Assembly (NCBI RefSeq): GCF_900184265.1
Contig: NZ_FXXA01000002.1
Span: 124,001-188,000 of the forward strand
Length of the DNA: 64,000 nucleotides
Source of the DNA: Eggerthella timonensis
Lineage (GTDB): Bacteria; Actinomycetota; Coriobacteriia; Coriobacteriales; Eggerthellaceae
Direction: 5' to 3'
The notes below the pieces were generated by a model that made no database searches, was not told where the DNA came from, and saw only the letters and a program-made list of their open reading frames with translations. A program made the position numbers and the translations under genes. The first letter of the stretch is position 1; each line of letters begins with the position of its first letter. Below, piece after piece: positions 54,193-61,733 of this stretch.

Positions 54193-54954
54193 ATGGCGAG
54201 CAAGGCTTCCGACCTCTATCAGAATATGGTTCGCGTCGACGAACCCGAGGCGCGCATACAGGTGGAGCTGCCGGGCGGCCTATTGCCCCTGGCCCTCAAC
54301 GTGGAGCTGCCGGGCGGCTACGTATCCGAGGTGGTCCCGAGCGACGTGCGCGTGCCCCATACGGCGTCCACGATGTTCTCCACGGCCGACTCGTTCCAGA
54401 TGGCCGCGGAGTTCCACGTCCTCATGGGGAACCGCCCGCTCGCGCGCGACGGCATCGAGCTGTGCCGCATCCGGGTGCGCAACATCAAGTGGAGCGGCGC
54501 AGGCGTGCCCCAGATCGAGCTGCGGTTCGAGCTGGACGCGACGGGTGTCCTGACCGTGTCGGCCGCGAACCTGGACCGGAGCAACGCGGAGATCGTCGCG
54601 TTCACCGCCGGAGACGTCGTCACCCAGAGCGACATCCAGCAGGCCTTGGCCGACGCGCTCGAGCACGAGGCGGCCGACCGGGCCACCCGCGACCTCATCC
54701 AGAAGATGCTCGAGTGCTACGCGTTCATCGGGGCGACGAACGACTACTACAGCGCGGCGAAGAAGAAGATGAGCCACGGCGCGAAAAGCGCGTACAAGCA
54801 AACCCGCAAGCGCCTCGAGAAAGCGCTGAGCGTGGATGTTGCCGACGCAACCGACGACACGGTGGCCGAGCTGGACGCCGCCGAAGCCGCCTTCCGCGCG
54901 CAGCGTCAGCAGATCCTCCCCCTCTACAAGCAAGTGATGGACTGGTACAAGTAG
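54193..54954 (+). CDS. Stand-alone Hsp70 substrate-binding-domain protein (no ATPase domain)
   Basis: 253 aa. Residues about 18-130 follow the DnaK substrate-binding domain: LPLALNVELPGGYVSEVV, the loop MFSTADSFQMAAEFHVLMGNR, then VPQIELRFELDATGVLTVSAAN. The rest is helical and may correspond to a lid (KKKMSHGAKSAYKQTRKRLEKAL). The ~380-residue ATPase domain of Hsp70 is absent, and the gene begins with a good ribosome site (GGAGGA) so it is not a cut-off fragment. Its role is unknown; it might act as a holdase for enzymes of this island (inference). Confidence 0.78.
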   Translation: MASKASDLYQNMVRVDEPEARIQVELPGGLLPLALNVELPGGYVSEVVPSDVRVPHTASTMFSTADSFQMAAEFHVLMGNRPLARDGIELCRIRVRNIKWSGAGVPQIELRFELDATGVLTVSAANLDRSNAEIVAFTAGDVVTQSDIQQALADALEHEAADRATRDLIQKMLECYAFIGATNDYYSAAKKKMSHGAKSAYKQTRKRLEKALSVDVADATDDTVAELDAAEAAFRAQRQQILPLYKQVMDWYK

Positions 54955-55022
54955 GAGGCGCTCCGCTTCCCACCGGTGGGGAAACCCACGCAGGAAGGGA
55001 TCGAAAAAGGAGGAGGTGCGGG

Positions 55023-55190
55023 CAAGCGGCGGCGGCGGCTCGGCGCGGGCAACAGCTCGGCGGCGACGGCGGCTCAACGCGGGCGGCGGCTCAACACCGG
55101 CGGCTCGGTGTGAACGACAGCTCGGCACCGGCGACAGCTCGGCGGCGACGGCGGCTCGGCGCGGGCGGCTCGGCGCGGACGAGCGCCCAT
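55023..55190. repeat. Degenerate GC-rich tandem repeat
   Basis: Repeated units around GGCGGCTCGGCGCGGGC and GACAGCTCGGCGGCGACG, irregular length, starting about 68 bases past the Hsp70-SBD stop. Possibly a decayed Gly/Ala/Arg coding tract or a slippage-prone array. Confidence 0.7.
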
Positions 55191-55209
55191 GCGCGACTGC
55201 GGAGCTGCG

Positions 55210-55406
55210 ACGGTAATGGATTCGGGATTTTTTCTCGATATAGTACCGAAACTCGAGATCTCGTACCCGGAACCCGCCTTCGGTCGCTCGGAACCGGGCT
55301 TTTTTCGACGCGTCGGGTTGTTTTTCCATCTTAGGAGGGGGATTCGGGGTCCCTGCTCACCCGTTACGGTAAGATATCGGAAATTTTCTCTGATTCCATT
55401 ACCGTA
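55210..55406. repeat. Imperfect inverted repeat GGTAATGGATTC
   Basis: Ends GGTAATGGATTCGGGATTTT and, inverted, GGTAATGGAATCAGAGAAAA; mismatched but alignable over ~37 bp. MITE-like. Confidence 0.55.
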
Positions 55407-55576
55407 TTTCGAGCCGTCAGTACGCCCCGCCGCCCTCCGACGGCTCGGAAGCATGCCGCCTTACGGAAGCGCGGCAGTGGCGGCTCGACACGGGCGAGCG
55501 CCGATGCTGCGACGGATTTCGCGCCAATGCGCTGCATCGTTCGCCAGCCCGCTCGTCACCTTCGAAGCATGGACGC

Positions 55577-55606
55577 AAACGGGCCGCCCGAGAGGGCGGC
55601 CCGTTG
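55577..55606 (-). terminator. Terminator after the second MFS gene
   Basis: Minus strand ACGGGCCGCCC TCTC GGGCGGCCCGT followed by TTGCGT. Confidence 0.65.
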
Positions 55607-55630
55607 TGCGATTGGACGAGAAACGCGAGC

Positions 55631-56905
55631 TTACTTCTTTGCCCAGGAGCGACGTCCCATCGGAACGATCACGAGCGAGCAGATGAGCGTCACCACGTAG
55701 AACGCGATGATCAGCCAGAAGCAGCCGGCAAACGATCCGGTGATGTCGTAGATCTGCGCGTAGATGAGCGCCGAGAAACCGGAGAACACGTTGAGGCCGG
55801 TGGCCACCATCGAGAAGATGTTGGCGTAGTCCTTCTGGCCGAACGCCTGACGGCACGCCATGGGCGGCACGATGTTGAGCGCCGCGAAGCCGATGCCGAA
55901 CAGGAACACGCCCACGTAGAACATCATGGCGCTGTCAACGCTGAACAGCACGATGGCGATGCCGAGCGCGCCGAAGACGCTGGCCACCACGCCGGAGACG
56001 CGGGCGCCGGTGTGGTCGCACAGCCAACCCAGGCCGAACTTGCCGAACAGCTGGCCGATCATGCACACGGTCACGCCCATAGCACCCACGGCCGCGCCGA
56101 GCGCGCCGGTGGAAGCATAGGACGAGAACTGCTGCATCATGCCGGCGGCGATCACGAAGAAGCCGGCCATCACGATGAGCAGCCACAGCGCGGGATTCTT
56201 GCGCGCCTGCGCAGCCGTGGCACCCTCGTCGGCGGCAACGTCGATAACGGACTTGGCCTCGGACTTCGCGGACGCAACCTCAGCAGCTCCGTAGCCCCAG
56301 GGCAGCACGCCCATCTTCTCGGGCGACTCGCGCAGCAGCGCAGCGGTCAGCACGACGGACGCGACAAGCGCGATGACGCTGATGATAATACGGGCGGTGT
56401 GCCAACCGTAGCCGCTGATCCAACCCTGGATAACCGGGCTCATGAACGCGCCCAGCAGCGATGCGCACACGCCGATGACGCCGATGACGGTGCCGTTGCT
56501 CTTGGCGAACCAACGGTTGATGAACGTCGGCGTGGCGATGTACATCCAGAACGCGGCAGAAGCGCCGTACAGCACGCCGTACACGTTCCACTGCCACGGT
56601 TCGGTGAACCAGGCGCACGCAAGCGAGGCCAGGCCGAATACGGCAGCGGCAGCGGTCATCACCCAGCGGGGATTGAACTTGGTGATGAGCTTACCGGCGA
56701 ACGGCGTGCAGATGGCCGCCACCCACGGCTGGATGGACATGTACAGCGTTGCATCGGTGCGCGACCAGCCGAACTCTTCCATGACCGGCGATGCGAACAG
56801 GCCCGCTTGGTTGGCCACGAAACCAAGCGGTATAGCGTAGAAGGCTACGCAGGCGATGGCGATCGCCCAGGCGTAGTTGCTGCCCTTCATTGTTTCAGAT
56901 CCCAT
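55631..56905 (-). CDS. MFS transporter, OxlT-like (second copy)
   Basis: 424 aa, 12 helices. Shares FYAIPLGFVANQAGLFASPVMEEFGW and GKLITKFNPRW with the 51429 carrier and is clearly its paralogue. ATG 56905 is preceded by AAAGGAGG. Sigma-54 promoter at 56951 (leader about 35 nt). Two related carriers beside two CaiB-like transferases suggest two substrates or an uptake/export pair (inference). Confidence 0.87.
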   Translation of the reverse strand: MGSETMKGSNYAWAIAIACVAFYAIPLGFVANQAGLFASPVMEEFGWSRTDATLYMSIQPWVAAICTPFAGKLITKFNPRWVMTAAAAVFGLASLACAWFTEPWQWNVYGVLYGASAAFWMYIATPTFINRWFAKSNGTVIGVIGVCASLLGAFMSPVIQGWISGYGWHTARIIISVIALVASVVLTAALLRESPEKMGVLPWGYGAAEVASAKSEAKSVIDVAADEGATAAQARKNPALWLLIVMAGFFVIAAGMMQQFSSYASTGALGAAVGAMGVTVCMIGQLFGKFGLGWLCDHTGARVSGVVASVFGALGIAIVLFSVDSAMMFYVGVFLFGIGFAALNIVPPMACRQAFGQKDYANIFSMVATGLNVFSGFSALIYAQIYDITGSFAGCFWLIIAFYVVTLICSLVIVPMGRRSWAKK

Positions 56906-56950
56906 AATGCCTCCTTTGTCGAACGTAGAATCCCCAACGCTCTAGCGATA

Positions 56951-56966
56951 AGCAAAATCCATGCCA
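56951..56966 (-). promoter_or_regulatory. Sigma-54 promoter of the second MFS gene
   Basis: TGGCATGGATTTTGCT, exact consensus on the minus strand. Confidence 0.85.
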
Positions 56967-57057
56967 TCGTTAGGGCGTCCGAGGATTTCCCTTTCCCCGC
57001 CTGCCCGGCGATGCGGCCTCGGCCCGAGTACGTCGAGGCCGCCAACCGCCCGGCACA

Positions 57058-58302
57058 TTACTCGCCCTTGCGCAACACCCCCTTCTCGTACAGCAGCTCG
57101 ATCTCCTCTTCCGAGTAACCGAACTCGTTCAGCACGTCTTTCGTATCGGCGTCGTACTTCGCCCCGCCGCGCACGATCTTGCCGGGATGCTTTTTGAAGC
57201 GCGGGATCATGTTCACCTGCTTGACCGTCTTCTGCGTGATCTCGTCGTAGCAGTCGACGAACACCTCGCGCGCCTGGTAATGAGGGTCGTTCAGCATCAT
57301 CTCGTAGGTCATATGGGGGCTCACCGCCACGCCCATCTGGCCGAATATCCGGTTGACCTCCTCAACCGTGTGCTCCTCGCACCAGCTGTCGAGCGCAGCG
57401 CGAAACTTCGCGGCGCGGTCGGGAAGCGGCTCGTCGAGGCTCTTGCAGCCGGGCTTGCGCGTGATGGAGGGATACGTACCGAGCGGCTGGAAGTCGGGGT
57501 CGTCGGCGAAGCCGAAGAACTCGACGAGTTTCTTCACCGGGCCGGCTCCGCCCACGGCCACCTGGCAGTAACCGTCCTTGCACTTCTGCGCGCCGGCGCA
57601 CGCGCCCACGAGGTCTTCGTTGCCGATGCGCATGGGCTGGATGCCGTGGTTGATGCCGTCGGACAACGTGGCGCCCTGCAAGCGCACGAGGGCTTCGAAC
57701 TGGCAGCAGTCGATGGACTCGCCCTCGCCCGTCTCGCGCGCGCGAATGACGGCGGCCAACGTGGCCCACGCGCCCATGAGGCCGGTCATGAAGTCGCCAG
57801 TGAAGGGCTTGGTCACGCTGGGCGGGCTGTCGGGGAAGCCGTTGAGGTTCGAGTAGCCCGAGAACGCCTGGCCGATGGGATCGAACGACGCCTTGCGCAC
57901 GTAGTCCGGGTCGCCCCAGTTGCCGAAGCCGGAAATATGCAGGATGACCAGCGCGGGATTCGCCTCCCACAGCACCTCGTCGGTAAGCCCCCACTTCTCC
58001 CAGGTGCCGCCCTTGGACGACTCGACCAGCACGTCGGCCCACTTCACCATTTGCAGCAGGATCTCCTTGCCCTCGGGCGAGGGGATGTTGAGCGTGATCA
58101 TGCGCTGGTTTCGGCGATCGACCGACCATGCATCTCCGTACATGCGGTACATGTCGGGCGCCACCGTGCTTTCCAGCTCAATGACGTCGGCGCCTTGCTC
58201 GGCGAACAGCTCGCAGACGAACGGCGCCGCGATGACGGCGCCCGCGTTGAGCACCTTCAAGTTCTGCAAGTTGCCGAACTTGGGGCGATCCGATGACTTC
58301 AT
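57058..58302 (-). CDS. Class III CoA-transferase, CaiB-like (second copy)
   Basis: 414 aa. N-terminal PKFGNLQNLKVLNAG, catalytic Asp170 (KPFTGDFMTGL), and C-terminal KKHPGKIVRGG...GYSEEEIELLYEKG. CaiB-type relatives move CoA between carnitine-like acyl groups. ATG 58302 follows AAGGAGG. Sigma-54 promoter at 58382. The gap to the MFS start contains the MFS promoter, so the two genes have separate promoters. Confidence 0.88.
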   Translation of the reverse strand: MKSSDRPKFGNLQNLKVLNAGAVIAAPFVCELFAEQGADVIELESTVAPDMYRMYGDAWSVDRRNQRMITLNIPSPEGKEILLQMVKWADVLVESSKGGTWEKWGLTDEVLWEANPALVILHISGFGNWGDPDYVRKASFDPIGQAFSGYSNLNGFPDSPPSVTKPFTGDFMTGLMGAWATLAAVIRARETGEGESIDCCQFEALVRLQGATLSDGINHGIQPMRIGNEDLVGACAGAQKCKDGYCQVAVGGAGPVKKLVEFFGFADDPDFQPLGTYPSITRKPGCKSLDEPLPDRAAKFRAALDSWCEEHTVEEVNRIFGQMGVAVSPHMTYEMMLNDPHYQAREVFVDCYDEITQKTVKQVNMIPRFKKHPGKIVRGGAKYDADTKDVLNEFGYSEEEIELLYEKGVLRKGE

Positions 58303-58381
58303 GTGCGTTCCTCCTTGTGTCCTGATCCCGTATCCTGCGTCGCCCGCATCTGCGGGAGACAACCTTCTCTGGCCTCCCTGT

Positions 58382-58397
58382 AGCAACTAGCGTGCCA
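58382..58397 (-). promoter_or_regulatory. Sigma-54 promoter of the second CaiB-like gene
   Basis: TGGCACGCTAGTTGCT, exact consensus on the minus strand; leader about 70 nt. Confidence 0.83.
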
Positions 58398-58497
58398 ACC
58401 TTTCCCTCTTGCTTTTGTGGATTCCTCGCACGTCGATTCCCGAAGAAGCGCTTTTTCGTATGCTGCTGACAGGAAGACGGCGACCGGAGGTAACGGC

Positions 58498-59304
58498 ATG
58501 ATCATCGGTATCACCACCACGTATGTTGTAGAGGAGCAAGAGGACGAGCGCGTTCCCGTGGAGCGCGTGACGGTGGAATACGTGCGGCGCGTGGCCGCCA
58601 CCGGGGCGGTGCCCGTGCTGCTGCCGCCCGTCGCGGGCGGGGCGGATGCGAATCGCCGCGCGGCATGCGAGCTGGTGGAGCGGCTGGACGGCCTGGTGCT
58701 GGCCGGCGGCGGGGACCTCAACCCGGCAACCTACGGCGACGAGGCGCGCCTGCCGGAAACCGTGCACGTATTCGACGATCGCGACGCTCTCGAGCTGGAG
58801 CTGGCGCGCTTGGCCCACGAGCGCGACCTGCCCACCTTGGGAATCTGCCGAGGCATGCAGGTGCTCAACGTTGCGCTGGGCGGATCGTTGTACCAGGACG
58901 TGCGTGCTTGCGGGCTCACGGAGGCCGCGCATCAGCAGAAGCCTCCCTACGACGTTGTGGCGCAGCGCGTGGACATCGCGCCGGGAAGCGTGCTCGACCG
59001 CGTGCTGTGCGGCGGCCCGGGCGACGGCATGGTGCCGGGATGCAAGGCAGGATGGCCGGCGGCGCTGGAAACGAGCTGGGAGGGAATCGCCCCCGCGCCG
59101 CGCTCGCTGCTGGTGAACTCGATGCATCACCAGGCCCTCGCTCGCGTGGCCGATCCGCTGCAGGTGTGCGCGGTCAGCGGCGATGGCATCGTCGAGGGCG
59201 TGGAAGACCCCGCGCTCCGCTTCTACCTGGGCGTTCAGTGGCACCCCGAATACCTCGACAGCAACGCGGCGTTGTTCGAAGCGCTGGCAGCCGCCGCGCG
59301 GTAG
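58498..59304 (+). CDS. Class I glutamine amidotransferase-like hydrolase (PuuD-like)
   Basis: 268 aa. Catalytic Cys117 in GICRGMQVLN and His249/Glu251 in GVQWHPEY form the triad; LAGGGDLNPATYG is the typical peptidase C26 block. Close in layout to gamma-glutamyl-GABA hydrolase. ATG 58498 follows GGAGG. Divergent from the CaiB-like gene; no sigma-54 sequence is seen on its side, so it may not belong to the island's regulon. Confidence 0.87.
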   Translation: MIIGITTTYVVEEQEDERVPVERVTVEYVRRVAATGAVPVLLPPVAGGADANRRAACELVERLDGLVLAGGGDLNPATYGDEARLPETVHVFDDRDALELELARLAHERDLPTLGICRGMQVLNVALGGSLYQDVRACGLTEAAHQQKPPYDVVAQRVDIAPGSVLDRVLCGGPGDGMVPGCKAGWPAALETSWEGIAPAPRSLLVNSMHHQALARVADPLQVCAVSGDGIVEGVEDPALRFYLGVQWHPEYLDSNAALFEALAAAAR

Positions 59305-59331
59305 GAGGAGGAAACGCTCGGGCTCCCTCCG

Positions 59332-59455
59332 GCTAGCACAAAATCGCCTTTATGAACGATTCTGGGGAGGAATAAGCTCCACGCGGACGAGAAAGCCCAG
59401 GTCGCGATTTTTCGCAGCGATGCAGAATCGTTCATAAAGGCGATTTTGTGCTAGC
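59332..59455. repeat. MITE-like inverted repeat with 33-bp perfect arms
   Basis: GCTAGCACAAAATCGCCTTT... and exact complement, 58-bp centre. A related arm occurs at 63971-64000. Confidence 0.9.
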
Positions 59456-59462
59456 GAACGAA

Positions 59463-59478
59463 TGTTTCAAGTGAAACG
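59463..59478. promoter_or_regulatory. Degenerate parS-like site
   Basis: TGTTTCAAGTGAAACG, two mismatches from parS. Confidence 0.35.
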
Positions 59479-59632
59479 CGTGCGACACATCGGCCCCTCT
59501 CGCGGCACGAAGCAGGCGCAAGAGCCGGTTTCGCCCTTCCGCGCCGAGCGCGATCCCGACCCCGCTCGCTCCCTCCTCGCCCACCCCTTTGTGAAGGTCG
59601 CTTGGGTTTCTGGCGAGGAACAAGCTCGGTGC

Positions 59633-59659
59633 TATAATGCATTTAGTTTGATTATCAAA
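59633..59659 (+). promoter_or_regulatory. fabH promoter with FabT-like operator
   Basis: TATAAT at 59633-59638 is followed by the palindrome TTTGATTATCAAA at 59647-59659, which covers the predicted transcription start. The palindrome equals the core of the FabT box of streptococci (recollection). Confidence 0.7.
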
Positions 59660-59703
59660 GCATTAAGGATGCGCCTCGGTGGCGCGAACGAGGATGGAGC
59701 AGC

Positions 59704-60810
59704 ATGGGCAGCACGATCATCGGATGCGGAAAGTCCCTCCCGAAGCTGGAAGTGGCGAACGACGACCTGAAAGCGCTCGTCGACACGAACGACGAGTGGA
59801 TCAGCACGCGCACGGGCATCAGGACCCGCCACGTCGCCGTCGAGGAAACCGCAACCGACCTCGCCGAAGCCGCCGCGCGCCAGGCCCTCGGCCTCGTCGA
59901 GGGCGGTTGGTGCGAAGGGGCCATCGACCCCGCCACCATCGACCTCGTCATCTACGCAACCATCACGCCCGACGTCGTGGTGCCCTCCGCCGCCGGCCTG
60001 CTGCGCCGCCGTCTGGGCCTCGAGAACGCCATCGCGTTCGACCTGAACGCCGCTTGCACGGGCTTCGTGTACGGTCTGACCGTTGCCGAGTGCATGATGG
60101 CCGGCTCCGCCGCCGGCGCGCCGGGCGCGACCGGCCGCAACCCTATCCGCCGCGCGCTCGTGGTGGGCGCCGAGCGCCTGACGCGCGTCACGAACTGGGG
60201 CGATCGCAACACCTGCGTGCTGTTCGGCGACGGCGCCGGCGCGGCGGTGCTCGAGTGGGACGAGCAGCGCCCGGGCATCATGAGCAGCTTCATCACGAAC
60301 GCCGACGACGACACCAACGCGCTGACCTGCTCGTTCGCTTTCGATGCACCCATCCCGTTCACCACCGAGGGCGTGGAAGCCGGGCATTCCGAAGACGCTA
60401 CGCTCCCTCGCATCGACGACGAGCTGGACATCATCGAGCTCGTGAAGGCCGGTGAGCCGCGCCAAGTGCTGCGCATGGATGGCCCCAAGGTGTTCAAGTT
60501 CGCCGCCGAAGCTATGACGGTCGCCGTGCACGAAGCGCTCGACCGCGCGGGTCTGACGCTCGACGACGTCGCCTGCATTGTCCCCCACCAGGCGAACGAG
60601 CGCATCATTAAGTACGCCGCCAAGAAGCTCGGCCGTCCGATGGACTTCTTCCAGCTGTCCATCGACCACACCGGCAACACGTCGGCCGCCAGCCTGCCCA
60701 TGGCCCTCTGCGACGCCTTCGCCAGCGGCCGCATCAAGCGCGGTGACAAGGTGGTGCTCGTCGCGTTCGGCGGCGGTTTCACCTCGGGCGCCGTGCTCAT
60801 CGAAGCATAG
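59704..60810 (+). CDS. fabH: Beta-ketoacyl-ACP synthase III FabH
   Basis: 368 aa. Catalytic Cys118 (NAACTGF), His in VPHQANERI and Asn in HTGNTSAAS complete the triad. Initiates fatty-acid synthesis by condensing acetyl- or branched acyl-CoA with malonyl-ACP. Slightly longer than E. coli FabH (317 aa), with an insert after about residue 205. Transcribed alone, ending at a strong terminator; no other fab genes are adjacent. Confidence 0.94.
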   Translation: MGSTIIGCGKSLPKLEVANDDLKALVDTNDEWISTRTGIRTRHVAVEETATDLAEAAARQALGLVEGGWCEGAIDPATIDLVIYATITPDVVVPSAAGLLRRRLGLENAIAFDLNAACTGFVYGLTVAECMMAGSAAGAPGATGRNPIRRALVVGAERLTRVTNWGDRNTCVLFGDGAGAAVLEWDEQRPGIMSSFITNADDDTNALTCSFAFDAPIPFTTEGVEAGHSEDATLPRIDDELDIIELVKAGEPRQVLRMDGPKVFKFAAEAMTVAVHEALDRAGLTLDDVACIVPHQANERIIKYAAKKLGRPMDFFQLSIDHTGNTSAASLPMALCDAFASGRIKRGDKVVLVAFGGGFTSGAVLIEA

Positions 60811-60831
60811 CGACCCCCCCCCATCAGCATG

Positions 60832-60860
60832 AAAACGGGCACCTGCGGGTGCCCGTTTTT
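60832..60860 (+). terminator. Terminator after fabH
   Basis: AAAACGGGCACC TGC GGGTGCCCGTTTTT stem with T-run. Confidence 0.85.
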
Positions 60861-60888
60861 ATGCTCTAGCGCTTCGAGACAGGGGGAC

Positions 60889-60970
60889 GGGGGTGAGACA
60901 GAGGGACGGGGTTATTGTCTCATTTTGCCCGCAAAATGAGACAATAACCCCGTCCCTCTGTCTCACCCCC
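60889..60970. repeat. Perfect 82-bp palindrome, GTGAGACAGAGGGACGGGG family
   Basis: Centre CC; arms near-identical to the 36052 element. Located between fabH and bioY, 8 bases from the bioY stop. Confidence 0.9.
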
Positions 60971-60978
60971 GGACACAT

Positions 60979-61569
60979 CTACCGGATTGCGCGCTTCACG
61001 GCGCGGGCGCATAGCACGGCCGCCACCGCCTTCAGCACATCGGGCACCGCGAACGGCGCGATGGTCACGGCGAAGGCGGCAGCCAAGTCGACCCCTACCA
61101 CGGCGGCGTACTGGAAGCACCCGCACACGTACGTCACCACGATGAACGCGAGGCACGCCATCATGTCCACGGCAAACGCCTTCGTTCCCCCGAGGCTCTT
61201 CGCGCCGCCCATCGCGCGCCCGAGCGCCTCCCGCACGAGCAGCGCCGCGACGGCGCCCAGCAGATACCCCCACAGGTAGCCGCCCGTCGGCCCCATCAGC
61301 ATGCCGATGCCGCCGCGCATTCCCGAGAACATCGGCAGCCCGATGGCCCCCAGCACCAGGTAGCCCGCGATGGCCGCCATGCACTGCTTCGGCGTGAGCA
61401 CCATGATGGCGAACATGAGCGCGAACATCTGCAGCGTCAGCAGCACCGGCCCGAAGGGGATAGCCACCCATGCCGACACGCCCATGATCGCGATGGTCAA
61501 CCCGACGAACGCGATGGAACGCGTGCGCGACGCCCGCACGGAACCCTGTTTCACCTTGCTTGCCTCCAT
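60979..61569 (-). CDS. bioY: Biotin transporter BioY (ECF substrate-binding S component)
   Basis: 196 aa with about six membrane helices; BioY blocks PFGPVLLTLQMFALMFA, GAIGLPMFSGMRGGIGMLMGPTGGYLWGY are evident. ATG 61569. No EcfT/EcfA genes nearby, so it would use a shared ECF module or act alone. With birA 2.5 kb away it suggests the strain scavenges biotin (inference). Confidence 0.92.
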   Translation of the reverse strand: MEASKVKQGSVRASRTRSIAFVGLTIAIMGVSAWVAIPFGPVLLTLQMFALMFAIMVLTPKQCMAAIAGYLVLGAIGLPMFSGMRGGIGMLMGPTGGYLWGYLLGAVAALLVREALGRAMGGAKSLGGTKAFAVDMMACLAFIVVTYVCGCFQYAAVVGVDLAAAFAVTIAPFAVPDVLKAVAAVLCARAVKRAIR

Positions 61570-61624
61570 GTGCCGCTTCCTCTCTCGAAGCCCAAGTGCC
61601 GTTTTCACGACATCGCACTATAGA

Positions 61625-61657
61625 CAAGCCCCGCGGTCTTGTGAACCGCGGGGCTTG
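61625..61657 (-). terminator. Hairpin terminator after the MATE gene
   Basis: CAAGCCCCGCGGT / ACCGCGGGGCTTG stem between the MATE stop and bioY; no long T-run. Confidence 0.55.
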
Positions 61658-61733
61658 GGCAAGGGTGACAATCGGGATGATCGATGCGGAATCGCGCACG
61701 TTTCCGCGCGCTCCGCACGCGCGGCGGCGCCGG

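Larger units (their letters stand above)
54955..55630. other. Long non-coding gap with tandem repeats and an inverted repeat
   Basis: 676 bases without a convincing gene: GC-rich degenerate tandem repeats (about 55023-55190), an imperfect inverted repeat (55210-55406), a further GC-rich part, and a terminator for the MFS gene. Confidence 0.6.
59305..59703. other. Gap with MITE-like repeat and the fabH control region
   Basis: No gene. Holds the inverted repeat at 59332-59455, a degenerate parS at 59463, and the fabH promoter/operator at 59633-59659. Confidence 0.7.

Noticed and set aside
55023-55190. CRISPR array
   Set aside because: Units are irregular and GC-rich with no spacers; no cas genes in the window.
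49191-58302. Bile-acid (bai) operon
   Set aside because: OYE, CoA-transferase, ligase and MFS genes recall bai, but there is no BaiA- or BaiE-like gene, and FixAB, CaiA and CaiB resemblance is stronger.
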